Counted from the first letter of the stretch, positions 8,033 through 17,984 are shown. The stretch: 64,000 nucleotides of DNA from Aromatoleum diolicum (GCF_012910955.1 NZ_WTVQ01000006.1:1-64000), one strand, 5' to 3'. Notes: generated from the letters alone by a model not told the origin. Numbers and translations: made by a program.

Positions 8033-10114
8033 ATGAACAGGCTTTCCCGTCACCAGCAGTTTCCCACCGATCATTTCATAAACCGCGAATTGTCGCTGTT
8101 GCAGTTTCAGCGCCGGGTTCTCGCCCAGGCAGCTGACAGGAATGTGCCGTTGCTGGAGCGTCTGCGCTTTTTGTGCATTGTCTCCAGCAATCTAGACGAG
8201 TTTTTCGAGATCCGTGTTTCCGGGATCAAGGAGCAGATTCGCCTTGGCAGCCGCAGTGCCGGCAATGACGGCCTGAAGCCGATCGAACTGCTCGATCGCG
8301 TCAGCCTCGAAGTGCACACGCTGATTGCGGAACAATATGAGCTGCTGAACGAAGACATCCTGCCGGCACTGGAGGCCGAGGGTATCGCGTTTCTGCGCCG
8401 TAGCTTATGGAGCGATGCGCAGCGCGCGTGGGTGCGCGACTACTTCATGCGCGAGGTAATGCCGGTGTTGACGCCGATCGGTCTGGATCAGGCGCATCCG
8501 TTTCCGCGCGTGCTCAACAAGAGCCTCAATTTTGCAGTGGAACTGGACGGCCTGGATGCGTTCGGGCGTGACTCGGGCGCGGCCATCGTGCAGGCGCCGC
8601 GCGCCCTGCCCCGCGTAATCCGTCTGCCGGCCGAGATCTGCGAGCGCGAATACAGCTTCGTGTTTCTGTCGTCGATCCTCCACGCCCACGTCGGCGAATT
8701 GTTCTCCGGCATGCATGTGCTTGGCTGTTACCAGTTCCGCGTGACGCGCAATTCGGATTTGTTCGTCGACGAGGAAGAGGTCAAGGATCTGCGCGCGTCA
8801 CTCAAGGGCGAGTTGCAGCACCGTCATTTTGGCGACGCGGTGCGCCTGGAAGTTGCGGACAACTGCTCGGAAGACATGGCGAATTTCCTGCTGCAGCATT
8901 TCCGCCTTAGCCAGAAGGATCTCTATCGCACGCCCGGCATCGTCAATCTGGTGCGCCTGATGCAGGTGCCGGATTGGGTGGTGCGTCCCGACCTCAATTA
9001 CCCGCCGTTTCTGCCCGGCTTGCCCAAGACACTCGAAAAGCGCGTCGAGATCTTCGATGCGATCCGCAGGCAGGACATCCTGCTGCACCATCCGTTCCAG
9101 AGCTTCAGCCCGGTAATCGACCTGCTGCGCGCTGCCGCGGATGACCCGCAGGTTCTGGCGATCAAGATGACCGTCTATCGCACCGGCACCGACTCTGTGC
9201 TGATGGAGCATCTCGCACGTGCTGCCCAGAAGGGCAAGGAAGTAACTGTCGTGCTGGAACTGATGGCGCGCTTCGACGAGGAAGCGAACATCAGTTGGGC
9301 CAACAAGCTGGAAGATGTCGGTGCGCATGTTGTTTATGGCGTTTTCGGATACAAGACGCATGCCAAGCTGCTGATGCTGGTGCGGCGAGAGGAAGGGGGA
9401 CTGCGTCGCTACGTGCACATGGGCACCGGCAACTACCATCCGCGCACCACGCGCTTCTATACTGATTTCGGTCTGCTCACGTGCGATGAGGATGTCGGCC
9501 AGGACGTGGCCGAGGTATTCAAGCAGCTCACGGGGCTCGGCCAGGCGAGCACGCTCAAGCATCTGTGGCAGGCGCCATTTTCATTGCAGCCAAATGTAGT
9601 GGCCGCGATCAATCGGGAAGCCGAAATCGCACGCACCGGCGGACGCGGGCAGATCATGGCAAAGATGAATGCGCTGCTCGAACCTGAAACGATCGAGGCG
9701 CTGTATGCCGCATCGCAGGCCGGCGTGGAGATCGAGCTCATCGTGCGCGGACCGTGCGCGCTTCGCCCCGGAGTGCCGGGTCTGTCGGAAAACATCCGGG
9801 TACGTTCGGTGATTGGACGCTTTCTGGAGCACCACCGCATTTTCTACTTCCGTGCCAACGGCGAGGACAACGTTTACCTGTCGAGCGCCGACTGGATGGA
9901 TCGCAATTTCTTCGGGCGCATCGAGATCGCCTTTCCGGTCCTCGACCAGCGGCTGAAACGGCGCGTCATCAAGGAAGGCCTGCGCGCCTACCTCGGTGAT
10001 AACTGCCAAGCGTGGGAGATGCTGGAAGACGGACGCTATCGTCGCAAGTCGCCGCGTGGTGTGCATCGTTCGGCGCAGACGATCCTGCTTGCCGAGTTGG
10101 CGGCCGGCCGTTGA
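8033..10114 (+). CDS. ppk1: Polyphosphate kinase 1
   Basis: The protein has 693 residues, the usual length of PPK1. It reversibly makes inorganic polyphosphate from ATP. Visible hallmarks are the N-terminal NRELSLLQFQRRVL, ERLRFLCIVSSNLDEFFEIR, the phospholipase-D-like active-site segments with the autophosphorylated His in GYKTHAKLLML (about 440), and GNYHPRTTRFYTDFGLLT (about 470). A second HKD-like region is near SSADWMDRNFFGRIE (about 620). The gene is divergent from ppx and convergent with the EAL-domain sensor gene. Start ATG at 8033 lies directly before the conserved N-terminus. Confidence 0.95.
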   Translation: MNRLSRHQQFPTDHFINRELSLLQFQRRVLAQAADRNVPLLERLRFLCIVSSNLDEFFEIRVSGIKEQIRLGSRSAGNDGLKPIELLDRVSLEVHTLIAEQYELLNEDILPALEAEGIAFLRRSLWSDAQRAWVRDYFMREVMPVLTPIGLDQAHPFPRVLNKSLNFAVELDGLDAFGRDSGAAIVQAPRALPRVIRLPAEICEREYSFVFLSSILHAHVGELFSGMHVLGCYQFRVTRNSDLFVDEEEVKDLRASLKGELQHRHFGDAVRLEVADNCSEDMANFLLQHFRLSQKDLYRTPGIVNLVRLMQVPDWVVRPDLNYPPFLPGLPKTLEKRVEIFDAIRRQDILLHHPFQSFSPVIDLLRAAADDPQVLAIKMTVYRTGTDSVLMEHLARAAQKGKEVTVVLELMARFDEEANISWANKLEDVGAHVVYGVFGYKTHAKLLMLVRREEGGLRRYVHMGTGNYHPRTTRFYTDFGLLTCDEDVGQDVAEVFKQLTGLGQASTLKHLWQAPFSLQPNVVAAINREAEIARTGGRGQIMAKMNALLEPETIEALYAASQAGVEIELIVRGPCALRPGVPGLSENIRVRSVIGRFLEHHRIFYFRANGEDNVYLSSADWMDRNFFGRIEIAFPVLDQRLKRRVIKEGLRAYLGDNCQAWEMLEDGRYRRKSPRGVHRSAQTILLAELAAGR

Positions 10115-10222
10115 TCGAGTCCTGGCGGGCTGGGAAACCGGCAGCGCTGTGCCGGCCACGCCGTTCGCCACGCACATTCCTGTCAGCGCGTTCGTGACCG
10201 AAACCGCCTCTGCTGAAACCGT

Positions 10223-13200
10223 TCAGACGCTCAGAGCGCTGATCGTTATCCAGCGGGCAATCCAGTCCTCCGCAGGCTCGGGGCGACCAAACAGATAGCC
10301 CTGATGGATGACCTCGCCACGACTGTTCAGGAAGGCTGCCTGCTCTTCGGTTTCCACCCCCTCCGCGACCACTTTGAGTTGCAGGTGTCGCGCCACCGCG
10401 AGGATGGTCTCGATCAGCGCGGCATCACTGGGGTCATGGGGCGCGTCCTGAACGAAGGTCTTGTCGATCTTGAGTTCATCAATGGGTAGACGCTTGAGGT
10501 AGGCGAGCGACGAATAACCCGTACCGAAGTCATCGATAGAGAAATGAACGCCGATCTTCGACAATTCGTTCATTTTGGCAACAATGTCGCTGACGTTGTC
10601 GATGATCAGCCCTTCGGTAATCTCCAGCGTCAGCTGCGATGGCGGTGTCCCGCTCTTGTCCAGCAGATCCCGCAGCCAAGCGACGAAATTTTTCTGGCGG
10701 AAATGACGGGGACTGAGGTTCACCGACAATGTGAGCGGGAGCCCGGCGCAGGTCGCTGCGGCAATCAGCCTGCACGCCTCCGTCATCACCCAGACACCGA
10801 GCTCGACGATCAGGTCCGATTCCTCGGCGACGGGAATGAAGGCGCCCGGCGGTATCAGGCCACGGGCCGGATGTTGCCAGCGCACCAGAGCTTCGGCTCC
10901 GACCCGTTCGCCCAGGGCATTGAACTGCGGTTGCAAGTACAGGCGCAACTCGTGATTTTGCACCGCGACCCGTAGTTCGCGCTCGATGCGGAAACTCTCC
11001 GCCGCGGAGTCGCCCATGCTTGCCTCGAAGAAGGCCGGCTGGTTCCCGCCGCCGTCTTTGGCACGGTGGAGTGCGGTGTTTGCTCGCCGCAAAATTTCGC
11101 TTGGCGTGTCGTCATCACCCTCGGGAAACAGCGCAATACCGATGCTCGCGGTGACGCGGATGGTTTCCCCTTCTGTCTGGAACGGGGCGTTCAGTGCTGT
11201 CTGGATTTTTTCGGCGACATGCAGGGCGTGTCGGCTCGCCGCCTCCGGGGTGCGGTCGACAACGGACAGCAAGATGGCAAATTCGTCCGCCGCCATTCGC
11301 GCAACGGTGTCGCCATCGCGAACCAATTCCTGCAAGCGTGCGCCAACCGCCTTGAGCAATTGATCGCCGACCAGACTGCCTTGTGCGTCATTAACGACCT
11401 TGAAGCGATCGATATTGAACAGCAGCAGGGCGTCGCGATAGCCGTGATGTTGCCGCGACGCGAGAACCTGTGACAGACGGTCGATCAGCAGGCTGCGATT
11501 GGGGAGGTCGGTCAGGGCATCATAAAAGGCAAGATGATGAATGCGCGCGGCGGCTTGCTTGCGTTCGGTGATGTCCTGCTGGATCGCGAGGAAGTGGCTA
11601 ATGGTTCCGTCGGCCTCGCGCACCGGAGCAATCGTCGAATATTCCACCAAATCGCTGCCATCCTTGCGCCGATTAACGATTTCTCCTTGCCAGATTTCCC
11701 CCTTGCGTAGCGTGCTCCACATGTCCCGGAAGGTAGATGCTGCCGTTTTTCCCGACTTGAAGAGGCTCGGGTCGCGCCCGAGAACCTCTTCACGTGCATA
11801 GCCGGTGTTACGTACCAGAGATGCGTTCGCGTACTCGATGCGACCCTGTGTATCGGTGATGAAGATGCTTTCGGGACTTTGTTCGACGGCGAGCGTGAGT
11901 TTACGCACCTCTTCTTCCGCCAGCTTGCGTGCGGTGACATCCTGAACAGTGCCGATCGCCGCGAGCGGCTTGCCATCCTGACCAAAGCTAAGATCGGCGC
12001 GCTCCTGCAGCCAAATGATCTTGCCACCGGTCAGGATTCGGTGCGTGATGTTGTAGGCCGCGCCTTGCTCCGCTGCTTGCCACGCCTTCTCGACCGAGGG
12101 ACGGTCGTCGGGATGAACGAGCGCGAGGAAATCCCCGAGTTCGAGCCGTGTCCCTGGCGGCACCCCGAACAGCCGGTAGGTTTCATCTGACCATGTCAGA
12201 CTGCCATTCACCATGTTCAGGTGCCAGCTGCCGATTTGTGCCACGGATTGTGCCCGCGCGAGATTCGCCGCGAGTTGCTCGCTTTCCCGCTGCGCAAGTG
12301 AAAGCCGGCGGTTGGTAATCGCCAGGCGGATGGCGGAGTACACGACGACAGCGAAACCTGCAACGAGCAGCGCGATGGCGAAATGCTTCCAGCGCTCCCA
12401 GACGTCGTGAAGCGTGAAATCAGGGGGCTTGTCGTACGGGGGCAGGCGCTGCTGGCGCAGCAGTTCGTCGATGGGGCGGTAATCGCCCGGGATGGTGAAG
12501 CCGGATATACCGAGGGCGGTGGCGATTTCACCATCGTGCGGCAGGGCAAGCAGTGCTGCGGTCACGCGACGGGCCAGATCGTGCGGCACATGCGGCATTG
12601 CGGCGACCGGCCACTCCGGGTAAAGCCGGGTGCTGACGGGAAAGGGAAAACCTGGCTGCGTTTTGGCTCCGATCAGTTTGACTTGTGAGGCATCCAGTTT
12701 TTCCTGCCTGATCAGGGCTTCGATCACGCCGGAACGCACGAAACCGACGTCCGCACGGCCGTCCAGCACCGCAGCCACCGCAAGGTCCTGCGGCTGACCG
12801 GTTTCCAGAATCCTGGCATCACCGGGCAAGTCGATTCCTGCCTGCGAGAGTTCGAATGCCTGCATCTGATAAGCGCCGAGGGCACTTCGGCTGGCGGTCG
12901 CAATCAGCGTATCGCGCAGGTCACGAACAGTGTTGAGGTCCTTGCGTTCGCTTCTGGTAAAGATCACTCCGCCGAATGCACCGACCGCCACGCCCTCCTC
13001 CTTGTTCACAAGCGTGGCCAGCGGCGAGGAAAGACCGTGCCCGTAGGTCATCTGAACATAATGGGCCGGATTGGTAAGAACGAAATCGACTTCCCCCCGC
13101 TCAAGTGCTGCGCTGAGCCCGTCCGTGTGGTGCACCTGCAGTTCGAAGCTGGCCCCATCTACCGCATGATTGAGGTAATCGATTAACGTGTTCCAGCGCT

Positions 13201-13417
13201 CCCGGGTTTCCTGGAGCGCGCGAAAGGAAAGTACCGCAAGCTGCGTCGGCTTGTCCGCGGACGGATCGCTGATGCGCGTGGGTTGCCGGCTTTCCGCATG
13301 CGCAATGCCGGAAGCAGACGCGAGCATGCAGGCCATGATGACGAGCAATACCCACGCGTGCAGTGCGCGCCAGATTGCGCGCACCCCGGTATCGATCGGC
13401 ATTGCGTATCGCGTCAT
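10223..13417 (-). CDS. PhnD-like/PAS/PAS/GGDEF/EAL sensor, probable c-di-GMP phosphodiesterase
   Basis: The protein has about 1064 residues. Order: signal/membrane segment; periplasmic phosphate/phosphonate-binding-like domain (about 45-310, LAVLSFRALQETRERWNTL onward); membrane helix at about 346-366; two PAS domains (about 385-625); GGDEF (about 630-790); EAL (about 810-1055). The GGDEF signature is degenerate (AADEF, about 709), so cyclase activity is unlikely. The EAL motifs EALVRWQHP, DDFGTGYSSL and VAEGVETEEQ are intact, predicting phosphodiesterase activity. Start is uncertain: ATG 13417, ATG 13402 or an upstream TTG at 13444. Its position between ppk1 and relA suggests phosphate or nutrient sensing, which is inference. 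Confidence 0.88.
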   Translation of the reverse strand: MTRYAMPIDTGVRAIWRALHAWVLLVIMACMLASASGIAHAESRQPTRISDPSADKPTQLAVLSFRALQETRERWNTLIDYLNHAVDGASFELQVHHTDGLSAALERGEVDFVLTNPAHYVQMTYGHGLSSPLATLVNKEEGVAVGAFGGVIFTRSERKDLNTVRDLRDTLIATASRSALGAYQMQAFELSQAGIDLPGDARILETGQPQDLAVAAVLDGRADVGFVRSGVIEALIRQEKLDASQVKLIGAKTQPGFPFPVSTRLYPEWPVAAMPHVPHDLARRVTAALLALPHDGEIATALGISGFTIPGDYRPIDELLRQQRLPPYDKPPDFTLHDVWERWKHFAIALLVAGFAVVVYSAIRLAITNRRLSLAQRESEQLAANLARAQSVAQIGSWHLNMVNGSLTWSDETYRLFGVPPGTRLELGDFLALVHPDDRPSVEKAWQAAEQGAAYNITHRILTGGKIIWLQERADLSFGQDGKPLAAIGTVQDVTARKLAEEEVRKLTLAVEQSPESIFITDTQGRIEYANASLVRNTGYAREEVLGRDPSLFKSGKTAASTFRDMWSTLRKGEIWQGEIVNRRKDGSDLVEYSTIAPVREADGTISHFLAIQQDITERKQAAARIHHLAFYDALTDLPNRSLLIDRLSQVLASRQHHGYRDALLLFNIDRFKVVNDAQGSLVGDQLLKAVGARLQELVRDGDTVARMAADEFAILLSVVDRTPEAASRHALHVAEKIQTALNAPFQTEGETIRVTASIGIALFPEGDDDTPSEILRRANTALHRAKDGGGNQPAFFEASMGDSAAESFRIERELRVAVQNHELRLYLQPQFNALGERVGAEALVRWQHPARGLIPPGAFIPVAEESDLIVELGVWVMTEACRLIAAATCAGLPLTLSVNLSPRHFRQKNFVAWLRDLLDKSGTPPSQLTLEITEGLIIDNVSDIVAKMNELSKIGVHFSIDDFGTGYSSLAYLKRLPIDELKIDKTFVQDAPHDPSDAALIETILAVARHLQLKVVAEGVETEEQAAFLNSRGEVIHQGYLFGRPEPAEDWIARWITISALSV

Positions 13418-13472
13418 CGTCTGGTTGGGCGACAAGGCTGGCAAAGACTCGCCGCTTGCTCGGTCTCCCTCA

Positions 13473-15674
13473 CTACTTGCGCTGGACGTCGATGACGTCG
13501 CTTACCTCACGGATCAGCGTGATGGCACGCTGCACCTGCGCGACGCCACCGACCTCCATCGTGAAGCGCATGAAGGCCGTGCCCTTTTTCGTGAGCGTAT
13601 TGACTGCAATGACATTGAGCTTTTCGCGCGACAGGACCTCCGATATGTCGCGCAACAAACCCTGTCTGTCGATCGCCTGCACCGCGATATCTACCGGAAA
13701 GACCGATTCGCGGTTGTTGTAGGCCTTCTCGCCCCATTCGGCCTGGATCACGCGTTCGGGGTGGCTTTTTACCAGTCGCTGGAAATCCGGACAGTCGACG
13801 CGGTGGATAGACACACCGCGGCCGCGCGTGACGAAACCTTCGATCGCATCCGGGGGGGCCGGTTTGCAGCAGCGCCCGAGCGAGGTCATCAACTTGCCGA
13901 CGCCGACGATCAGTACCTTGTCGTTGGACTGGCCCGCATGGGCACGCCCGACGACGAACTCGGGTTCAGCAGCGGGAGCCTCCGGGGTGTCCGCCTCGCG
14001 CAGCACCATTTGCACGGCGCGCGAGCCGACTTCGCCGCGCCCGGCCGCGAGGAACATGGACTCCGCATTCTTGAAACCGAGTTTGGCAGCCAGTTCTTCG
14101 ATGTTCGCGCGTGAATGGCCTTCGCGCTGCATCTCGCGGGTGACGACGCTGCGTCCGCGCGCCAGCAGTTCTTCTTCTTCGCGCTGGCTGAAGTACTGCT
14201 TGATCTTGTTGCGCGCGCGGCTAGTGGCGACGTAGCCCTGAATCGGGTTGAGCCAGTCGCGCGAAGGGCCGCCCTCTTTCGCCGCGGTGATCTCGACGGT
14301 TTGTCCGTTTTCCAGTTGCGTGTTGAGCGGAACGAGATGACCGTCGACTTTTGCCCCGCGGCAGTGGTGACCGACGTCGGTGTGCAGGCGGTAGGCGAAA
14401 TCGATCGGTGTCGCGCCGCGCGGCAAATCGACCACCTTGCCCTGCGGTGTGAGCACGTAGATGGCGTCGTCGAGCGAGGCACGCTTGAACTTTTCCACCC
14501 AGTCGGCCGAATCAGCGACTTCGTCACGCCAGGATAGCAGGCTGCGCAGCAGTGCGATCTTCTCGTCGTAGTCGCCGCCGTGGCCCTTGCCTTCCTTGTA
14601 ACGCCAGTGCGCCGCGACACCGAGTTCGGCATGCTTGTGCATGTCGTGCGTACGGATCTGCACTTCGAGTGCACGGCCGTCGCCGGCCAGTACCGCGGTA
14701 TGCAAGGACTGATAATTGTTGCCCTTGGGATTGCTGATGTAGTCGTCGAATTCCTGCCCGATGGGCTGCCACATCTGATTCACGATGCCCAGCACCGTGT
14801 AGCAATCACGTACTTCGCCGACCAACACGCGCAGCGCACGGATGTCGTACACCTGCGAGAAATCCAGCCGCTTGGCGCGCATCTTGTTGTAGATGCTGTA
14901 GATGTGTTTGGGCCGGCCGTAGACCTCGGCCTTGATGCCGACCGCGGCGATCTCGCGCTGCAGGCGTTCGATTGCCGACTGGATGAATTCCTCGCGCTCG
15001 ACGCGGCGTTCGTCGAGCATCTTGGCGATGCGCTTGTAGGTCTCGGGTTCGAGGAAGCGGAAGGAGAGGTCTTCCAGTTCCCACTTGAGCTGCCATACGC
15101 CGAGCCGGTTGGCGAGCGGTGCGTAAATGTCGAGACTTTCCCGCGCGACATCGACACGCACGTCGACCTTGTGTTCGGTGAAGTAGCGCAGGGTCTGGGT
15201 GCGCGAGGCGAGTCGCAGCAGCACGACGCGGATATCCTCGACCATCGCCAGCAGCATCTTGCGCAGCACTTCGGTCTGGGCGCGGATCTCGGGAGCGGTG
15301 GCCTTGGCCGTCATGCGCGTGAGCAGACGCAGGCCATTGAGTCTGCGCAGGCCATCGACCAGTCGCGCGACCGGTTCGCCGAAGCTCGCCGTGACCTTGT
15401 CGATCGCGTCCTCGACGTATTCGCCGACGGCGAACAGGATCGCGGCCACACGCGTTTCGGCATCCAGGCGCAAGGACGCGGCGATCAGCGCCATGCCGAT
15501 TGCGTGCGTCCAGACGGATTCGCCGGTACCCAGCACGTGACCTTCGTAGATGCCCTCGGCCAGTTCGACGGCGTTCTTGATTAGCGCGCGCTCGTCCTCG
15601 CCCAGCCCATCGGCGAGCAATTCGATCGGAGCCGCGGCGTCCTTTTGGGAGATGGCATGCGTAACGGAGACCAT
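13473..15674 (-). CDS. relA: RelA-type (p)ppGpp synthetase with inactive HD domain
   Basis: The protein has 733 residues from the ATG at 15674 (an in-frame ATG at 15740 would add 22). A pseudo-HD domain (about 30-170) reads AVGEYVED where SpoT/Rel hydrolases have HDVVED, so hydrolysis is probably lost. The synthetase domain (about 220-370) has YGRPKHIYSIYNKM, YDIRALRVLV and the EFDDYISNPKGNNYQSLHTAV substrate region. A TGS domain (about 400-460, VYVLTPQGKVVDLP-like) and a C-terminal ACT domain follow. This is the layout of RelA, the ribosome-associated enzyme making (p)ppGpp on amino-acid starvation. A separate SpoT/Rel hydrolase should exist elsewhere. Confidence 0.9.
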   Translation of the reverse strand: MVSVTHAISQKDAAAPIELLADGLGEDERALIKNAVELAEGIYEGHVLGTGESVWTHAIGMALIAASLRLDAETRVAAILFAVGEYVEDAIDKVTASFGEPVARLVDGLRRLNGLRLLTRMTAKATAPEIRAQTEVLRKMLLAMVEDIRVVLLRLASRTQTLRYFTEHKVDVRVDVARESLDIYAPLANRLGVWQLKWELEDLSFRFLEPETYKRIAKMLDERRVEREEFIQSAIERLQREIAAVGIKAEVYGRPKHIYSIYNKMRAKRLDFSQVYDIRALRVLVGEVRDCYTVLGIVNQMWQPIGQEFDDYISNPKGNNYQSLHTAVLAGDGRALEVQIRTHDMHKHAELGVAAHWRYKEGKGHGGDYDEKIALLRSLLSWRDEVADSADWVEKFKRASLDDAIYVLTPQGKVVDLPRGATPIDFAYRLHTDVGHHCRGAKVDGHLVPLNTQLENGQTVEITAAKEGGPSRDWLNPIQGYVATSRARNKIKQYFSQREEEELLARGRSVVTREMQREGHSRANIEELAAKLGFKNAESMFLAAGRGEVGSRAVQMVLREADTPEAPAAEPEFVVGRAHAGQSNDKVLIVGVGKLMTSLGRCCKPAPPDAIEGFVTRGRGVSIHRVDCPDFQRLVKSHPERVIQAEWGEKAYNNRESVFPVDIAVQAIDRQGLLRDISEVLSREKLNVIAVNTLTKKGTAFMRFTMEVGGVAQVQRAITLIREVSDVIDVQRK

Positions 15675-15767
15675 GTTTGCATTATCCCATATCGCGTGCG
15701 ATCCACCCCGGCTGCGTACGATCCTTCCTTGTGCGATCATCCCCGGCCCGACAGCTTGTGCCCGGCA

Positions 15768-16661
15768 ATGAAAAAAACCTTTGCAAATCCCTACGTGTTG
15801 CTCACCCTGACGGTGTTGTTCTGGTCGGGCAACATGGTCATCGGGCGCGGCCTGCGCGAGGCCGTCCCCCCGATGGCGCTGGCGTTCTGGCGCTGGATGA
15901 TTGCATTCCTGCTAGTGCTGCCGTTCGCCCTGCCCCATCTGCGGAGTCAATGGCCGCTGCTCAAGAAGAACTGGGTGGCCATGGTGGCACTGGGGATACT
16001 CGGAGTCGGCTGCTACAACACCTTCGCGTATATCGCGCTGCAATACACTACGGCGACGAGCGCAACGCTGCTCAATTCCTTTACGCCGATTGCGACGATC
16101 GCGCTCGCCGTGGCGTTTCTTGGAAAGCGCCTCGGGAGACTGGAGTCGATCGGTATCGCGCTGTCCCTCGTCGGCGTCGTGACGATCGTCAGTCAGGGCA
16201 GTCTTTCGACACTGCTTGGGCTGACTCTCAACCACGGAGACTTGTGGATGTTGCTCGCCATCCTCAGCTGGGGTCTGTACACCGTCGGCTTGCAGTGGCG
16301 GCCGCAAGGTGTCGATCCGATGCTGATGCTGGCGGCGTTTACGCTTATCGGCCTGATGCCCCTGATACCCGCCTATATTTGGGAGATCGGCAGCGGCCGA
16401 AGCATCGACCTGACGCCGACTTCATTCCTTGCGATCATTTATACGGGCGTATTTCCCGGATTTCTCGGCTATGTCTTCTACAATGCCGCGGTGGCGACGG
16501 TGGGGCCGAGCCGGGGATCGCAGTTCATTCATCTGATGCCGGTGTTCACGACGATCCTGGCGGTAATCTTTCTTGGCGAGCGGCCGCAGTGGTATCACTT
16601 CGCCGGTATCGCGCTGGTATTCGCCGGCATCGTACTGGCGACGCGCAAGCCCGGACACTAG
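15768..16661 (+). CDS. DMT-superfamily (EamA) transporter
   Basis: The protein has 297 residues with ten predicted membrane helices in two EamA repeats; it begins MKKTFANPYVLLTLTVLFWSG. Typical elements are FWSGNMVIGRGLRE, the end of repeat one SATLLNSFTPIATIALAVAFLG, and in repeat two RGSQFIHLMPVFTTILAVIFLGE. Such proteins export amino acids or other metabolites across the inner membrane; the substrate cannot be told. The ATG at 15768 is chosen because the upstream in-frame sequence belongs to the divergent relA promoter region. Confidence 0.9.
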   Translation: MKKTFANPYVLLTLTVLFWSGNMVIGRGLREAVPPMALAFWRWMIAFLLVLPFALPHLRSQWPLLKKNWVAMVALGILGVGCYNTFAYIALQYTTATSATLLNSFTPIATIALAVAFLGKRLGRLESIGIALSLVGVVTIVSQGSLSTLLGLTLNHGDLWMLLAILSWGLYTVGLQWRPQGVDPMLMLAAFTLIGLMPLIPAYIWEIGSGRSIDLTPTSFLAIIYTGVFPGFLGYVFYNAAVATVGPSRGSQFIHLMPVFTTILAVIFLGERPQWYHFAGIALVFAGIVLATRKPGH

Positions 16662-16683
16662 ACCGACGCATTGAGCGCGTGAC

Positions 16684-17523
16684 ATGTTCGAGTTTCTCCG
16701 AAAATGGCGACACACCCGCCGCCTTGCCGCAGTGCAGGTGCCGGAAGCCATGTGGGTGCGAGTCGAAGCGCGGCTGCGGTTTCTTGATTACCTGACGACG
16801 GCACACCGGGCGCAGCTGCGCGAGTTGGCGCGGGCATTCATCGCGGAGAAACAGTTCCATGGCGCGCAGGGCTTGGTACTGAACGACCAAATCATCCTTG
16901 CGATCGCACTGCAGGCTTGCCTGCCGGTGCTGCGAGTCGGGCTCGGCGCATACCGGGGTTGGGTCGGCGTAGTGGTTTATCCGGGAGACTTCGTCATCCC
17001 GCGGCAAGAGATGGATGCTGCCGGAGTCGTACATGAATACGACGACGAAGTGCTTGGTGAGGCCTGGGAGGGCGGACCGGTGCTGGTTTCGTGGTACGGC
17101 CAAGGCGACGCGCCGGACGGGGTTAACGTGGTGATCCACGAGTTCGCGCACAAGCTGGACATGCTGAACGGGACCGTCGACGGACTGCCGATTCTCCCCG
17201 CCGACATGTCTCGCAAGGTTTGGGCAGAGGCTTTTTCCGACGCGTACGAGCGCTTCTGTGACCAGGTCGATTCTGGTCGGGACACCGCGCTTGATCCCTA
17301 TGCGGCGGAACATCCGGGGGAATTCTTCGCGGTCGCCTCGGAAGCCTTTTTCGAGACCCCCTGCATGCTGCAGCGCGAGTTTCCTGCGATCTACGAACAG
17401 TTGAGCATGTTCTACCGTGCCGATCCGGCTACGGGTGAGCGCCGCTTGCGCAATAGGTGCCCCGGTAGTGGCAACGTCGATACAGCTGCGGGCCAACAAG
17501 GCTCCGCGGCGGAATCGCCATGA
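16684..17523 (+). CDS. mtfA: MtfA-family zinc metallopeptidase
   Basis: The protein has 279 residues. It has the zinc-binding HEFAH motif (about residue 155, VIHEFAHKLDMLNG) and the following GTVDGLP, diagnostic of the MtfA (DgsA anti-repressor) family, plus HPGEFFAVASEAFFE with a third metal ligand. In E. coli MtfA is a cytoplasmic peptidase that interacts with the Mlc repressor and affects ptsG; whether that applies here is unknown. The N-terminus MFEFLRKWR fits a start at 16684. The stop overlaps the flavodoxin start by four bases (ATGA), so the two genes are coupled. Confidence 0.9.
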   Translation: MFEFLRKWRHTRRLAAVQVPEAMWVRVEARLRFLDYLTTAHRAQLRELARAFIAEKQFHGAQGLVLNDQIILAIALQACLPVLRVGLGAYRGWVGVVVYPGDFVIPRQEMDAAGVVHEYDDEVLGEAWEGGPVLVSWYGQGDAPDGVNVVIHEFAHKLDMLNGTVDGLPILPADMSRKVWAEAFSDAYERFCDQVDSGRDTALDPYAAEHPGEFFAVASEAFFETPCMLQREFPAIYEQLSMFYRADPATGERRLRNRCPGSGNVDTAAGQQGSAAESP

Positions 17524-17984
17524 GTGAACGTAGGCGCCTGCTCGTGGTGTATCACACCCAGTCGGGCAATACGGGGCAACTGGCCGAGGCGGTCGTGCGC
17601 GGCGCGCGCCGGGTCGACGAAACCGAAACTGTCGTCAAGCGCGCTTTTGATGCCGGCGTTGAGGATCTGCTCGCTTGCGATGCGCTGCTGCTCGGAACTC
17701 CGGAAAACTTCGGATATATGTCTGGTGCGCTGAAGGACTTCTTCGACCGTACCTACTACCCTTGCGAAGGCAAGCTGATCGCCCTGCCCTACGCCGTTTT
17801 CGTCAGCGCGGGCAACGACGGGACCGGCGCGGTGCGCGAAATTGGCCGCATTGCCTTGGGCTATGGCTGGAAAGAGGTGGCCGAGCCGTTGATCGTGCGA
17901 AAGGCCATCACCGGGGAAGCGCTCGAGCAATGCGAGGAACTGGGCGAGGCGATGGCCAGCGGCGTGGCACTAAGAATTTTCTGA
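17520..17984 (+). CDS. Flavodoxin-like NAD(P)H/FMN oxidoreductase
   Basis: The protein has 154 residues with a flavodoxin fold: the FMN phosphate loop VYHTQSGNTGQLAEAV (about 10-25), LLGTPENFGYMSGALKDFFDR (about 57) and FVSAGNDGTGA (about 98). It probably reduces or carries electrons through FMN in the cytoplasm; partner and substrate are not evident. It overlaps the mtfA stop by four bases. A hairpin-like stretch at 18006-18033 (CCCC...GATGGAAATTCCATC...GGGGTTTT) follows the stop and might end the operon. Confidence 0.82.
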   Translation: MSERRRLLVVYHTQSGNTGQLAEAVVRGARRVDETETVVKRAFDAGVEDLLACDALLLGTPENFGYMSGALKDFFDRTYYPCEGKLIALPYAVFVSAGNDGTGAVREIGRIALGYGWKEVAEPLIVRKAITGEALEQCEELGEAMASGVALRIF

